The position numbers and the translations under genes were made by a program. A DNA stretch of 64,000 nt from JASGKO01 sp049840595 (GTDB taxonomy: Bacteria > Verrucomicrobiota > Verrucomicrobiia > Chthoniobacterales > Chthoniobacteraceae): positions 257,489 through 321,488 of the forward strand of contig JASGKO010000039.1 in the NCBI GenBank assembly GCA_049840595.1, given 5' to 3'. A model generated the notes under the pieces. It did not search any database, was not told the DNA's origin, and saw only the letters and a program-made list of their open reading frames with translations. Positions 35,941 through 46,100 of this stretch are shown here, in pieces (the stretch's first letter is position 1; the number at the start of each line of letters is the position of its first letter).

Positions 35941-37230
35941 ATGGACGCCCTCCAGCATCAGACACGAAAGCTATTTGAGTTTCAGAAGCGGCTCTTCAAT
36001 TCGCGCTTCTTCATGTTTTCGTTGCTGATCCATATCCTTTTCGTCGTGATCTTTGGCGGCAAGGTACTGTTTGATCGCTATGTGGAGCCCGAGGATTTCA
36101 CGGGGGATGCGGGTTCCTCCTTCGTCGCCGATAACAACGCTCCCGAGCCTCCGCAACAGCAGCAGGTGCAGCAGCCGACCTTTAGCGTGACGGCACCGAG
36201 CACGCCCTCGATGCCGAGCTCCCTCTCCGCGATCACGACATCGGCTCCGAGCAACGCTTCGTTCTCCGTGCCGACGATGGTGACTCCCACCCTGGCACCG
36301 ACGATCACCAACAATATTTCCCAGGCTGCCGCGCCTGCCCCGCCCGTCAATAATACGGGCATGTCCAAGGAAGTCGCCCAGGGCATCGCGGGATTTACCA
36401 GTGGCTGGGCCCAAGGGGGTGGTGGCGCTGGAAGCTCGGTGCGGGAGCGCAAGTTCAAGTTCACCGCCTATATCGCGAAGTACAGCGGGGGTGATTGGGA
36501 CAGCACGATCGTCGTTTCGGGGGGGAAGATTGTCCGGGGTAGTCTACCCAACCTGCTCTACGTGATTGGCAAGCTTTCCCGCGACAAGGTGGATGCGGCT
36601 CCCGACCCCGTGCCGCTCGATCTTTCCAGCCAGGAGATCTTCGCCAAGAAGCCGCCCTTCATTATTTTCACCGGGCATCGTGATTTCGTGCTCACGGATA
36701 CCGAAGTGCAGAACCTGCAAAAGTATGTGCGTCTCGGGGGGTGCATCTGGGGGGATAGTTCGCTGCCCGGTCTTCGCTCTGCGTTCGATATCGCTTTCCG
36801 CCGCGAGATGCGCCGGGTGATGCCCGACAAGAATATCGATTGGGAGGAGATCCCGGCCAACAACCCGATCTTCAACAACGGCTACTACCAGGAAATCAAG
36901 GAAGTGATGCCCGGGATGAATTTCTACCAGGAGCCCTTCTTTTGCCTGAAGTATTACGGGCAGGTGGCCATCCTCTATACGCCGAACGACTACGGCGATA
37001 TGTGGCAGTTCGGCCTCAACGACACCCTCCATTTCGATACCCGCAAGGACGAGCATTACAACTTCGTCGCCATGAATCGTGACATGTGGGAACGCCGCAA
37101 CCTCTACTATCGCAACATCGAGGAAAAGAGCGTGGCCGATTGCTACAAGATGGGGATGAACATCATCATCCACCTGCTCACGCGCTGGGAGGATGCGACT
37201 CGCAACGTTGCCGCGCCATCGTCGCTGTAA
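35941..37230 (+). CDS. DUF4159 membrane protein
   Basis: A 429-residue protein with a basic N-terminus and one membrane helix (FMFSLLIHILFVVIFGGKVL), followed by a long Pro/Ser/Thr/Gln-rich linker, a coil with GMSKEVAQGIAGFTSG, then the DUF4159 domain from YIAKYSGGDWDSTI to near the end. Conserved features are FIIFTGHRDFVLTDTEV and GGCIWGDSSLPGLRSAFDIA. The domain resembles a glutamine amidotransferase-like fold used in aerotolerance-type proteins. Being anchored, it faces the periplasm. A strong secondary-structure prediction would refine it. Confidence 0.85.
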   Translation: MDALQHQTRKLFEFQKRLFNSRFFMFSLLIHILFVVIFGGKVLFDRYVEPEDFTGDAGSSFVADNNAPEPPQQQQVQQPTFSVTAPSTPSMPSSLSAITTSAPSNASFSVPTMVTPTLAPTITNNISQAAAPAPPVNNTGMSKEVAQGIAGFTSGWAQGGGGAGSSVRERKFKFTAYIAKYSGGDWDSTIVVSGGKIVRGSLPNLLYVIGKLSRDKVDAAPDPVPLDLSSQEIFAKKPPFIIFTGHRDFVLTDTEVQNLQKYVRLGGCIWGDSSLPGLRSAFDIAFRREMRRVMPDKNIDWEEIPANNPIFNNGYYQEIKEVMPGMNFYQEPFFCLKYYGQVAILYTPNDYGDMWQFGLNDTLHFDTRKDEHYNFVAMNRDMWERRNLYYRNIEEKSVADCYKMGMNIIIHLLTRWEDATRNVAAPSSL

Positions 37231-37363
37231 GGCAACGCGAAAAACCTGGAGATATCTCTCTGGGTGAGGGCGCATTGAGCGATCCCGACCGCTCCTAGAA
37301 GTCTGTGGTTGTGGTCACGTCTTTGCAGTTGTAAACCGTGGGCCCCCGGCGGAATGTTCTATT

Positions 37364-38743
37364 ATGAACTGGCGCCGCTTCCTTTGTTGGCTGGGATTGG
37401 TCATCGTCTGCATTGGATCGCCTGCACCTGCGCTCCAGGCAGCAGAAACCGTGGTGGTCCCGATCCATGGGGAGATCTCCAGGGCGCAGTTTTATTTCCT
37501 GCGCCGTGCTTTGAAAGAAGCGGAGGCTGAATCGGCTACCGCAGTCATTCTCGATCTGGATACCTATGGTGGTGAGCTTTCCGCGGCTACCGAGATGCTG
37601 GATGCGCTTTCCAAAACCAGCATCCCGACCATCGCCTATGTGAATACCAATGCGGGCTCGGCAGGAGCCTTGATTTCGCTGGGCACGCGGAAGATTTACA
37701 TGGCCCCGGTCAGTGCTATCGGAGCCGCGGCTCCGGTGATGGGGGGCGGGGAAGACCTGCCCTCGACGATGAATGACAAGGTGGTCTCGTATTTCTCCGG
37801 CTACTTCCGCAGCGCCGCCAGCCGCAACGGTTACAATCCCGATCTGGCCGAGGCCTTCATGAATAAGGCCAAGGAGGTGAAGGTGGGCAACGAAATCGTG
37901 CACCCATCCGGTTCGCTGCTCACGCTCGGTGCGCAGGAGGCGACGCGGATGGTGAATGGCAAGCCGTTGCTCGCGATCGGCATTGCCTCCTCGATCGAGG
38001 ATCTGGTGGAAAAGGAAAAACTGCCGGCCAATATCCAGCGGATCGAGCAGACCGGTTTTGAAACCCTGGCGCTCTGGCTTACGACACTGGCGCCGCTTCT
38101 GCTGCTGGGCGGGATTATCGGGGCTTATATCGAGATGAAGACGCCCGGCTTTGGTGCCGCCGGGACGGTTTCGATCATCTGCTTTGGAGCGTTCTTTGCC
38201 GGGCAGTATCTGGCCGGGCTTTCCGGCTGGGAAGTGGGAATGGTGTTTGTGATCGGGCTGGTATTGGTCGCGGGGGAACTCTTTGTCCATCCCGGGACCA
38301 TCATTCCTGGGCTGGTGGGGATGCTGCTCATGCTCGGCTCACTCGTCTGGGCGATGCTGGATCGCTATCCGCACGAGCCCTTGCTGCCGACCGCGCAGAT
38401 GCTCCAACGCCCGCTGGGCACGCTGTTGCTCACGATCGTGCTGAGTGTGGCCGTGCTGATGATCCTGGCCCGGTGGCTGCCCAAGTCCTCTCTCTTCCGT
38501 GTGATTGCACTCCAACAGGCGAATCCCACGGGGCCATCGCTGGAAGTGGTGAGCCCCGGCCTCTCGCATCTGGCGATTGGAACGGAGGGGGTGGCGGTCA
38601 CGATTCTGCGCCCGAGTGGCAAGGCGCGGATTGGCCCGGAGCTGGTGGACGTAATTACCGATGGCGAATTTGTGCAGCCTTCGGCCCCGGTGCGAATCGT
38701 GCAGATCGCCGGGAGCCGGATTGTGGTGAAGCCTGTGGGCTAA
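37364..38743 (+). CDS. NfeD-family membrane serine protease
   Basis: A 459-residue protein: signal peptide, a ClpP/SppA-like protease domain (VILDLDTYGGELSAATEMLD, VNTNAGSAGALISLGTRKIY with the catalytic Ser in the AGSAG loop, YMAPVSAIGAAAPV), then four or five membrane helices (TLAPLLLLGGIIGAYIEM onwards) and a C-terminal OB-like NfeD domain (IGTEGVAVTILRPSGKARIG). This is the long NfeD/1510-N type, which cleaves the C-terminus of stomatin-like membrane proteins in archaeal relatives. No stomatin gene (floA/qmcA) is seen next to it in this window. Confidence 0.91.
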   Translation: MNWRRFLCWLGLVIVCIGSPAPALQAAETVVVPIHGEISRAQFYFLRRALKEAEAESATAVILDLDTYGGELSAATEMLDALSKTSIPTIAYVNTNAGSAGALISLGTRKIYMAPVSAIGAAAPVMGGGEDLPSTMNDKVVSYFSGYFRSAASRNGYNPDLAEAFMNKAKEVKVGNEIVHPSGSLLTLGAQEATRMVNGKPLLAIGIASSIEDLVEKEKLPANIQRIEQTGFETLALWLTTLAPLLLLGGIIGAYIEMKTPGFGAAGTVSIICFGAFFAGQYLAGLSGWEVGMVFVIGLVLVAGELFVHPGTIIPGLVGMLLMLGSLVWAMLDRYPHEPLLPTAQMLQRPLGTLLLTIVLSVAVLMILARWLPKSSLFRVIALQQANPTGPSLEVVSPGLSHLAIGTEGVAVTILRPSGKARIGPELVDVITDGEFVQPSAPVRIVQIAGSRIVVKPVG

Positions 38744-38797
38744 TTGGAACCGCGGCGGACACGGCGAGCGCGGCGGAAAAATTGAATTACGAGGACT

Positions 38798-38995
38798 CTA
38801 TCCCCCCGCGACAACTTTCAAGATTTCGATGGAATTTCCGTCGCTTAGTGGAGTCTCTGCCCACTCTCGGGGATGGAGAGCGCGGAGATTGTGCTCTACG
38901 AGGATGGCTTTCCCGGGCAGCCCGAGTTCGGCGATCAATTCGGCGATATTCTTGGCGGCCGTGTCGTGGGCCGCTCCGTTCAGTTGGATCTTCAT
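38798..38995 (-). CDS. thiS: Sulfur carrier protein ThiS
   Basis: A 65-residue ubiquitin-like protein: MKIQLNGAAHDTAAKNIAEL, LGLPGKAILVEHN and the C-terminal IEILKVVAGG. The Gly-Gly end is adenylated and thiocarboxylated to donate sulfur to the thiazole of thiamine. It starts at 38995 and overlaps the end of thiH by four bases. A larger open frame covering it upstream is a shadow of thiH. thiG and thiF are not in the window. Confidence 0.9.
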   Translation of the reverse strand: MKIQLNGAAHDTAAKNIAELIAELGLPGKAILVEHNLRALHPREWAETPLSDGNSIEILKVVAGG

Positions 38996-40107
38996 CCCTG
39001 TAGAATCGCGGGGTCCCAGTCTTTCCAGACTGGTTCCATGCCATGGCGGCGAAGCATCGCAGCGATTTCCTGGGGAGCCCGGTGATCGCTGATCTGGAAC
39101 TGCTCGGTGGCCTGTGCATCGGTCGGCAGGGTTTCCAGTTCCACGATCTTGCCGCGGACGGTGTGGTGAAGCTGATCGCGTCCTTCGCCAGTGTAGCCGC
39201 CGGGCTCGGTGTGGCTGCCGGCACTCATCATGGTGATGCCCAGCGGGAGCAGCGCGTCGCGCAAGGCGGGCTGCTCGCGGGTGCTGAGGACGATTCCGAC
39301 TTGCGGGAAGGTCAGCCGCAGGGCGCAAATCAGTAGGATGAAATCACGATCGGTCACCGTTTGCAGTGGCTGGAATTCGCCCGCACAGGGCTTGAGGCGG
39401 GGGAAACTCACGGTGAGCTGGGCTTTCCAGCAATGCTTGAGCAAATACTCGGTGTGGGTGGCGAGGGAAAGCGCCTCGGCGCGCCAGTCGTGCAACCCGA
39501 GCAAGGCGCCGATACCGAGCCGGCGAAAGCCCGCCGCATACGCACGCTCGGGGCAGTCCAGGCGCCAGTCGAAATCTCGCTTCGGCCCCGCAGTGTGCAT
39601 CTGCTCGTAGGTGGCGCGATGATAAGTTTCCTGATAGACGACCAATCCTTCGGCCCCCGCCCGGGCGATGGGTTCGTATTCATGCGTTTCCATCGGGGCG
39701 ACTTCCAGCGACACGCCGGGGACGATCGCCGCCACGCGGCGCACGCATTCCTCCAGGTAGCCATTGGAGACAAACTTGGGGTGCTCTCCCGCGACGAGCA
39801 GGATGTTGCGAAAACCTTCCGCCGCCAGATGCCGGGCCTCGCGTTCCATCTGCGCATAATCAAGCGTCACCCGCAGGATCGGATTGTCCCGCGAAAAGCC
39901 GCAATACTGGCAGTTGTTGATGCACTCGTTCGACAGATACAGCGGAGCGAACAGCCGCATCGTCCGCCCGAAGTGATGCCGGGTTAGCGCCTGCGATTTG
40001 CGGGCCATTTCCTGCAACTCCGCCGGGGATTTCGGCGCCAGCAACCGCTCGAACTGCTGGAGCAGTGGGCTACGCGTCGCCTGAGGCAGGTATTGGGAAA
40101 AAGTCAC
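38992..40107 (-). CDS. thiH: ThiH, radical SAM tyrosine lyase (2-iminoacetate synthase)
   Basis: A 371-residue radical SAM enzyme that cleaves tyrosine to dehydroglycine for thiazole formation. Cys62, Cys66 and Cys69 lie in YLSNECINNCQYCGF, the CxxxCxxC cluster motif with the family's following Gly-Phe. GEHPKFVSNGYLEECVRR, ETYHRATYEQMHTAGPKRDF, and RRLGIGALLGLHDWR are conserved ThiH features. Its stop codon overlaps the start of thiS by four bases (ATGA), so both are co-expressed. Confidence 0.94.
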   Translation of the reverse strand: MTFSQYLPQATRSPLLQQFERLLAPKSPAELQEMARKSQALTRHHFGRTMRLFAPLYLSNECINNCQYCGFSRDNPILRVTLDYAQMEREARHLAAEGFRNILLVAGEHPKFVSNGYLEECVRRVAAIVPGVSLEVAPMETHEYEPIARAGAEGLVVYQETYHRATYEQMHTAGPKRDFDWRLDCPERAYAAGFRRLGIGALLGLHDWRAEALSLATHTEYLLKHCWKAQLTVSFPRLKPCAGEFQPLQTVTDRDFILLICALRLTFPQVGIVLSTREQPALRDALLPLGITMMSAGSHTEPGGYTGEGRDQLHHTVRGKIVELETLPTDAQATEQFQISDHRAPQEIAAMLRRHGMEPVWKDWDPAILQG

Positions 40108-40255
40108 AGCCCAATAAGGATGAAAAAGCTGAAATTAAAAAGGGATTTTTAAGCCATACGATGGGGAATCGGGCCGCTGCTACTCCAGCCGGTGAACGCA
40201 CCTCCTCTGAGCAAAACAGTTTCAGAAACCCACCTGATGGGCTATGCTCCGCGCG

Positions 40256-40594
40256 ATGTCTTCCAAAGTTCACTATGTCTGCCAGCGCTGCGGGAATTGT
40301 TGCCGCTGGCCGGGCTTTGTGAAGCTCACGGAACCGGAGGTCAGCGCGATTGCGGCACATCTCGGGTTGCCGGAGTATGATTTCATCCAGCGCTATACCC
40401 GGTTGCGGCCGAATCGCGAGGGCTTGGCGCTGATGGACAAGCAGGAGAACGAGGAGTGCATCTTTTTCGAGAATGGCGGTTGCGTGATCCAGCCGGTGAA
40501 GCCGCAGCAGTGCCGCGATTTTCCGAATCGATGGAATTTCCCCGGCTGGCGCGAAGTGTGCGAAGCGATCCCGGTCGAGCAGCCAGCGTCCTAG
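40256..40594 (+). CDS. YkgJ family cysteine cluster protein
   Basis: About 112 residues from the ATG at 40256. VCQRCGNCCRWPGFVKL opens the domain, then EECIFFENGGCVIQPVKPQQCRDFP. The CxxCGxCC...C...C...C pattern defines the YkgJ/UPF0153 family, whose cysteines bind a zinc or iron-sulfur cluster. An ATG at 40244 is an alternative start. The stop is followed after 7 bases by the glycosyltransferase gene, so the two are probably one transcript. Molecular role unknown. Confidence 0.88.
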   Translation: MSSKVHYVCQRCGNCCRWPGFVKLTEPEVSAIAAHLGLPEYDFIQRYTRLRPNREGLALMDKQENEECIFFENGGCVIQPVKPQQCRDFPNRWNFPGWREVCEAIPVEQPAS

Positions 40595-40600
40595 TTTTCT

Positions 40601-41809
40601 ATGCTGACTGTGCTGATGATTTACCATGGGCTGGTGCTGGGAATCCTGCTGCTGTCGGTGGTGGTCATGGCGGTGAATCTTTTCTGCTTTTCTACTCTGA
40701 AGAACGGCGCGCAGCCAAAGCGGACCCCGAAAATCTCCGTGCTGGTGCCGGCGCGCAATGAGGAGCATCGCATCGGTCCCTGTGCCGGGTCATTAGCCGT
40801 GCAGGATTACCCCGACTACGAGGTGCTGATCCTGAATGACAATTCCACCGACGACACCGAGGGGGTGCTCAGGCGCGCGGGCTTTGGCGAGGACGGCCGC
40901 CTGCGGATGCTGCGTGGCACGCCGCTACCACCGGGCTGGATGGGCAAATCGTGGGCCTGTCATCAACTTTCCCAGGCTGCGACCGGCGATTACCTGCTGT
41001 TTACCGATGCGGATACCTGGCATGGACCGGAAACGTTGAAGGCGGCAATGCTGGAAGCAGAACGCACCCGGGCCGATCTGCTTTCCGCCTGGCCGCGGCA
41101 AATCACCGGCTCCTTCAGTGAAATGCTGGTGATTCCCATGCTGTATGTCTTTGGTTTTACCACCTTTCCGCATGTGCTGCTCCAGTTGGCGCAGGACCGG
41201 CCCCAGTGGGTGCCGTGGCTCCAGCGGGAAACCCTGGAAAATCTCGGGGGGGCGAATGGCCAGTTCCTCCTCTTCAGGCGCGAGGCATATGAAGCGATCG
41301 GTGGTCACGAGGCGGTGAAGGGCAATATGGTGGAAGATCTGTCGCTCGGGCGGGCCGTGGCGGCGCGGATTCCCGACGGGATGCGGCTGGTGAATTGCGA
41401 TAACGCGCTCGGCACGTGCCGGATGTACACCAACTTTCGCGAGCTCTGGGACGGCTTTTCCAAAAATGCGATGCCGGCTTTCAAGGGCTCCAAAACGAGC
41501 TTTTGGATCTTTATTCTGATCTACTGGGCAATCTTCTCCGCTCCGTTTCTGTGGCTCTTTTCTAGAGAGTTTCGCACGGTGGCGCTGGTGGAATCGGGGC
41601 TGATCCTGCTGATCCGTGGCGTCCTCTCGTTTCGCTTCAAGCTGTCGTGGCTGAGCTGCCCGCTGCATTTCCTCGGCAACAGCCTCATGGTGATCATCGC
41701 CCTCAATAGCCTGCGGCTGGTCCGCACCAGCGGGGTGATGTGGAAAGGGCGCGTCTATGGGCTCCGAGGCGATAATGCGGAGGTGGAGGGCGTCAAACGG
41801 GAGGTTTGA
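40601..41809 (+). CDS. Membrane family 2 glycosyltransferase
   Basis: A 402-residue GT2 with an N-terminal membrane helix (YHGLVLGILLLSVVVMAVNL). The GT-A domain has ISVLVPARNEE, EVLILNDNSTDDT, and DYLLFTDADTWHGP with the DxD sugar-nucleotide site. ANGQFLLFRREAYEAIGGHE and EDLSLGRAVA follow, and three to four helices close the protein. The layout resembles CrtQ-like carotenoid or hopanoid glycosyltransferases, but no such pathway gene is adjacent. It probably transfers sugar on the cytoplasmic side of the membrane. Confidence 0.88.
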   Translation: MLTVLMIYHGLVLGILLLSVVVMAVNLFCFSTLKNGAQPKRTPKISVLVPARNEEHRIGPCAGSLAVQDYPDYEVLILNDNSTDDTEGVLRRAGFGEDGRLRMLRGTPLPPGWMGKSWACHQLSQAATGDYLLFTDADTWHGPETLKAAMLEAERTRADLLSAWPRQITGSFSEMLVIPMLYVFGFTTFPHVLLQLAQDRPQWVPWLQRETLENLGGANGQFLLFRREAYEAIGGHEAVKGNMVEDLSLGRAVAARIPDGMRLVNCDNALGTCRMYTNFRELWDGFSKNAMPAFKGSKTSFWIFILIYWAIFSAPFLWLFSREFRTVALVESGLILLIRGVLSFRFKLSWLSCPLHFLGNSLMVIIALNSLRLVRTSGVMWKGRVYGLRGDNAEVEGVKREV

Positions 41810-41871
41810 GTCCGATTTCGGGGATTGGGGCCAGCCTTGCTTTTTAGGGCCAGCGCGCGCATGGTCGGGCC

Positions 41872-42333
41872 ATGGACTGGCATTTTTTGATTCATCCATT
41901 TGCGTTGGGGCTGGAGTTGGGGCTCGTCTTTACCGGGCTGGCGGTCTTTCGTCTCTGGCGGGAAAAGGGGGAGTTGAAGCGGTTCAAACGTCACCTGAGC
42001 GACAAACTGGAGATCGAGGCCGAGACGCTGAACCGACTCAAGAGCGAGGCCGAATCCCTGCGCAAGGAAAACGAAAATCTGCGCCTGCAGGTGGGCTCAA
42101 TGAATCAGTCACAAGAGGCTCGCCTCGTGCGGGATCTGGAGATTTTTGCCCGCGCGGAGAAGCGGATGATGGTGTCCGCGCCCGGCTTTGCGCCTTCCTG
42201 GGAGCATGCGAAGAGCGAGGCCCAGGCGGAGCTTGCCGATGAAGAGGCCGGTCGCAGCCTGCCCCGGCGGGTGTTTACCAAGCTGTTTGGCACCCCGGCC
42301 CGGCGCGAGGAAAAGGCGCTGCCCGAGGCGTAG
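41872..42333 (+). CDS. Small membrane protein with coiled coil
   Basis: 153 residues with one N-terminal membrane helix (FALGLELGLVFTGLAVF) and a long charged coiled coil in which Leu recurs in heptads (EIEAETLNRLKSEAESLRKE, then NENLRLQVG). A less structured Glu/Ala-rich and Pro-rich tail follows. It is a plausible scaffold or cell-envelope bridging protein; no family was recognised. It lies between the glycosyltransferase and apt, but gaps of 62 and 235 bases do not suggest tight coupling. Confidence 0.7.
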   Translation: MDWHFLIHPFALGLELGLVFTGLAVFRLWREKGELKRFKRHLSDKLEIEAETLNRLKSEAESLRKENENLRLQVGSMNQSQEARLVRDLEIFARAEKRMMVSAPGFAPSWEHAKSEAQAELADEEAGRSLPRRVFTKLFGTPARREEKALPEA

Positions 42334-42568
42334 TCGTCGATATTCCTGCCAAGCCAGCCCGCGTTCCGGCGGGGTGCTACCGAGTTGCACCCGGGAGCGC
42401 AACCGGTGGCTGGCGAGGTTTAACTTCGCCGCAACGGAGGCGCTACCAGGCCGCCACCCGGGAGCCATCGCAAAAAAGGCGATTCCACCGGTCCGACCAA
42501 GCCCCGCGACCGCACATTTTCGCGCTTTTGTTTTGCGGGCGGGGCCGGGGATTCCCTATGGTGCGCCC

Positions 42569-43099
42569 ATGTCGAACGAATCTGTCGCCAAGCTGGCCGC
42601 GGCCATCCGTGATGTCGTGGATTTCCCGAAGCCGGGAATTATTTTCAAGGATATCACCCCGATTCTGGCCGATGGCGAGTTGTTGCGACTGACGGTCGAT
42701 CTGCTCACCGAGCCCCTGCTGGCGGATCCGCCCACGAAGATCGTGGGGATCGATGCCCGCGGGTTCATTTTTGGCGCGGCCGTGGCGACCAAGCTGGGCG
42801 TCGGGTTCATCCCGGTGCGGAAAAAAGGCAAGCTGCCCTACCAGTCGAAATCGGTCGCCTACGCCCTCGAATACGGCGAGGCCGTGGTGGAAATGCACAC
42901 CGACGCCATCGCTCCCGGCGAAAAAGTGGCCCTGGTGGACGACTTGCTGGCGACTGGAGGCACGGCAGCAGCGGCGATTGAGTTGATCAAAGAGGCCGGC
43001 GGCGTGTTGCAGGCCGCCATTTTTTTGATCGAGCTCGACTTTCTCAAGGGGCGCGAGCGGCTGGGGACGGTGCCGGTTCAGACCTATTTGCATTATTGA
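42569..43099 (+). CDS. apt: Adenine phosphoribosyltransferase
   Basis: A 176-residue type I phosphoribosyltransferase that salvages adenine to AMP. The start at 42569 (MSNESVAKLAAAIRDVVDFP) is the family one; the longer frame upstream has no similarity. VDFPKPGIIFKDITPIL, KIVGIDARGFIFGAAVA, and GEKVALVDDLLATGGTAAAA with the PRPP-binding loop are all present. A clean terminator follows at 43101-43126. Confidence 0.95.
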   Translation: MSNESVAKLAAAIRDVVDFPKPGIIFKDITPILADGELLRLTVDLLTEPLLADPPTKIVGIDARGFIFGAAVATKLGVGFIPVRKKGKLPYQSKSVAYALEYGEAVVEMHTDAIAPGEKVALVDDLLATGGTAAAAIELIKEAGGVLQAAIFLIELDFLKGRERLGTVPVQTYLHY

Positions 43100-43100
43100 G

Positions 43101-43126
43101 AGCCTGTTTTTTTGAACAGGCTTTTC
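43101..43126 (+). terminator. Intrinsic terminator after apt
   Basis: AGCCTGTT pairs perfectly with AACAGGCT around a T-rich loop, followed by TTTTCT, starting two bases after the apt stop. Confidence 0.88.
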
Positions 43127-43198
43127 TGCAAAACGGTGGCGTGCGGGGAATTGTAAAGGTTTTTTAAAGAAGGAGTTTCCTTTCCCATCGCTGTGGGC

Positions 43199-46100
43199 AT
43201 GGAAGTAGCTCTCTATGGGTATCTCTTTATGTTTGCCCGTAGGATCGCGAGTTTGAAAAGGTTGCGTGACTGGCTTTGCGCGGAAGATTTCTTCTACGCC
43301 AAGCTGCTCGCTTCTTCTCTGGTGGGGGTGCTGGCAATCACGGTTTTGGCCTCGATTTTCCTGCTGGTTTCGCTGCGGGATCACCGGGACGAAACCTACC
43401 GCTCCAACATGCTGGAAGTCCTGCGGGACGTGAACAAGGCTGAGAATGATTTCGCGAGTTTGCAAACGTGCTACCGCGGTTACATGCTCACCGGGCAGGA
43501 TCAATTTCGTAATTCCCTGCAACAGCGGCAGTCGTTGTTGCAGAGCCGCCTGACTTCCCTCCAGGGCACGCTCAAGGATGATACTCTGAGCCAGGGCCGC
43601 GTGGCGCAGGCCCAGGAAAAGCTCAATGCCTGGGTGGCCCGCGTGGTCAAGCCCAACACCGCCGCCCGCCAGCAGCAGAACAGCGCCGCCGGGATCAATC
43701 TGGAAAACGACGACAATCTGGTCGATCAAGCCCGCGAATGCCTGAAGGCGCTGAACGACCAGCTCCAGGCCTCGCTGAACGGCCATCTGCGCGACGAGCA
43801 GTATGCCGATCAGTCCTACCAGGTGCTGATGTTCATTCCGAAGCTTGAAGGCTCGATGTCCGATATGGAGGACTCCGAGTGGACCTACCTGCTTAGCGGC
43901 GATGCGGCAGCCAAGCGCGATTACTCCGTGGCGCTCAACCAGTTCCTCGCCTTCCACGGGCATCTCACCGTGCTGATGGGCAACGATTTGAAAAGCGCGG
44001 TGCCGCTCAACAAGGCCCGCGATGCGGTGGATCTGTGGACCCACCAGGTCGCCGCCCCCGCCATCAATGCCAAGGCCGCGAAGCAGGATTTCCTGCCCAT
44101 CGTCATGCAGGGCAACGGGCGGGATCTCATGGCGACCGCCCACATGGCGCTCAACGATTTTGAAAAACAGCAGAGCGCGGTTTACGAGAGCGCCCGGCGC
44201 CATGCGGAGATCATCCGCGTCCTCAAGGCGACCGGGTTCGGCCTGCTCTGCGCGCTGGCGATCGGCGTGCTGATCGGCTCCAGCTGGTATGGCTTCGTCG
44301 CCTACAGCCGCCATCTGCGCAAGGTGGAGACGGCCGAGGCGCAGACCCGGTCGATCATCGAGACCACGCTCGACGGCGTGCTCACGGTGAATGAGCAGGG
44401 CGTCATCAAATCGTTCAACCCCGCCGCCGAAAAGATGTTCGCGGTGAAATCGGCGGAGATCATCGGCCGCAACCTCAGCCGCCTCATCCCGCAGCGCCTC
44501 GTCCTCAGCGAAGTGGCAAAGGCCGGCGCGGGCAGCCTCGTGACCATGGGGCAGCGCCAGGGCTTCTACGCCTTCCCGATCGAGGTCTCGCTTAACGAAA
44601 TGACGGTCGCCCACGAGCGTCACTACGTGGCGATCATTCGCGACATCAGCGAGCGCAAGCGCTCGGAGGAAACCCTGCGCCACATCGGCATGGGCGTCAC
44701 CGCCGCCACCGGCGAGGAATTTCTCCGCTCGCTCGCCAAGCAGCTTTCCAAGGCCCTCCAGAGCGATTACGCCTTCGTGGTCGAGCTCGCCCGCGCCAAC
44801 CCCACGCTCGAAAGCACCATGCTCCTCGCCGAGAATGGCCAGATGCGCTCGGTGCAAAAGTTCCCGATCGCCGACACCTTCTGCAACGAAGTCCTCCGCA
44901 AGGGGCTCACCTCCGTCGGCGCATCGTTGCTCACGCGTTATCCCGATGACGAGCTGTTCAAGGAGCTCGGCGTGGAAAGCCTGGTCGCCACGCCGCTGGT
45001 CGATTTCAAAGGCCGCGCCGTCGGCGTCATGGGCATCATCCATCGCAAGAAGATGGAGAACATCGAGACCGCGGAGTCCACGCTGCAAATCTTCGCGGCC
45101 CGCGCCGCCGCCGAGATCGAGCGCAAGCGCTTTGCCGAAGACCTCGCGGCGGAAAAGGAACGCCTCGCGATCACCCTGCGCTCCATCGGCGAAGGCTTCA
45201 TCGCCACCGATGTCGAGGGCAACATCCAGCTCTTCAACAACTCCGCCGAGAAGCTCACCGGCTGGCCCGGCGAAATCGCGATGGGCAAGCCGCTCGGAGA
45301 AATCTTCCGCATCCTCAACGAGCGCACCCGCAAGCCGAGTGCAAACCTCGTGCAGCGCATCATCGAGACCGGCACCTCGGTCGGCATGGGCGGCTCGTGC
45401 ATCATCCTGAGCCGCGACAACGCCGAGCGCATCGTCGAGATGAACGCCTCGCCGATCCGCGACAAGGCGAACCAGAAGATCGGCGTCGTGCTCATTCTCC
45501 GCGACATCACCGAGCGCCAGAAACTCGACGAGGAACATCGCAAGGCCGAGAAACTCGAGTCGCTCGGCGTCGCCGCCGGCGGCATCGCCCACGATTTCAA
45601 CAACCTGCTCACCGCGATCATCGGCAACCTCTCGCTGGCGATGATGAACAGCGACGAATCCACGCAGATCACGCCGCACCTCACCACCGCCAAGAAAGCC
45701 TCGGTGCGCGCCCAGGAGCTCGCGCAGCAACTGCTCACCTTTGCCAAGGGCGGTGCGCCGATCAAGAAGACCTCCTCCATCGGCCAGCTCATCGAGGAAA
45801 CGGTCAGCTACACCCTGCGCGGCAGCAACATCCGCTGCGAGTTCAACCTGCCGTCCGAGCTGTGGGCGTGCGAAATCGACGCCGGTCAGATCGGCCAGGT
45901 GCTCAACAACCTCGCGCTCAATGCCGAGCAGGCAATGCCCGCCGGCGGCACCGTGCGCGTGCATTGCGAGAACTTCGAGGTGCCGCTCGGCGGTCCCGGC
46001 TACAGCACCCTCAAGCCCGGCTGCTACGTCAAGATCAGCATGCAGGACGAAGGCATCGGCATCCCCGAGGAATACCTCAAAAAGATTTTCGACCCGTATT

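Noticed and set aside
43150..43195. Ribosome binding site AAGGAG for the histidine kinase
   Set aside because: AGGAG at 43171-43175 is 17 bases from the GTG and 23 from the ATG, too far to decide the start.
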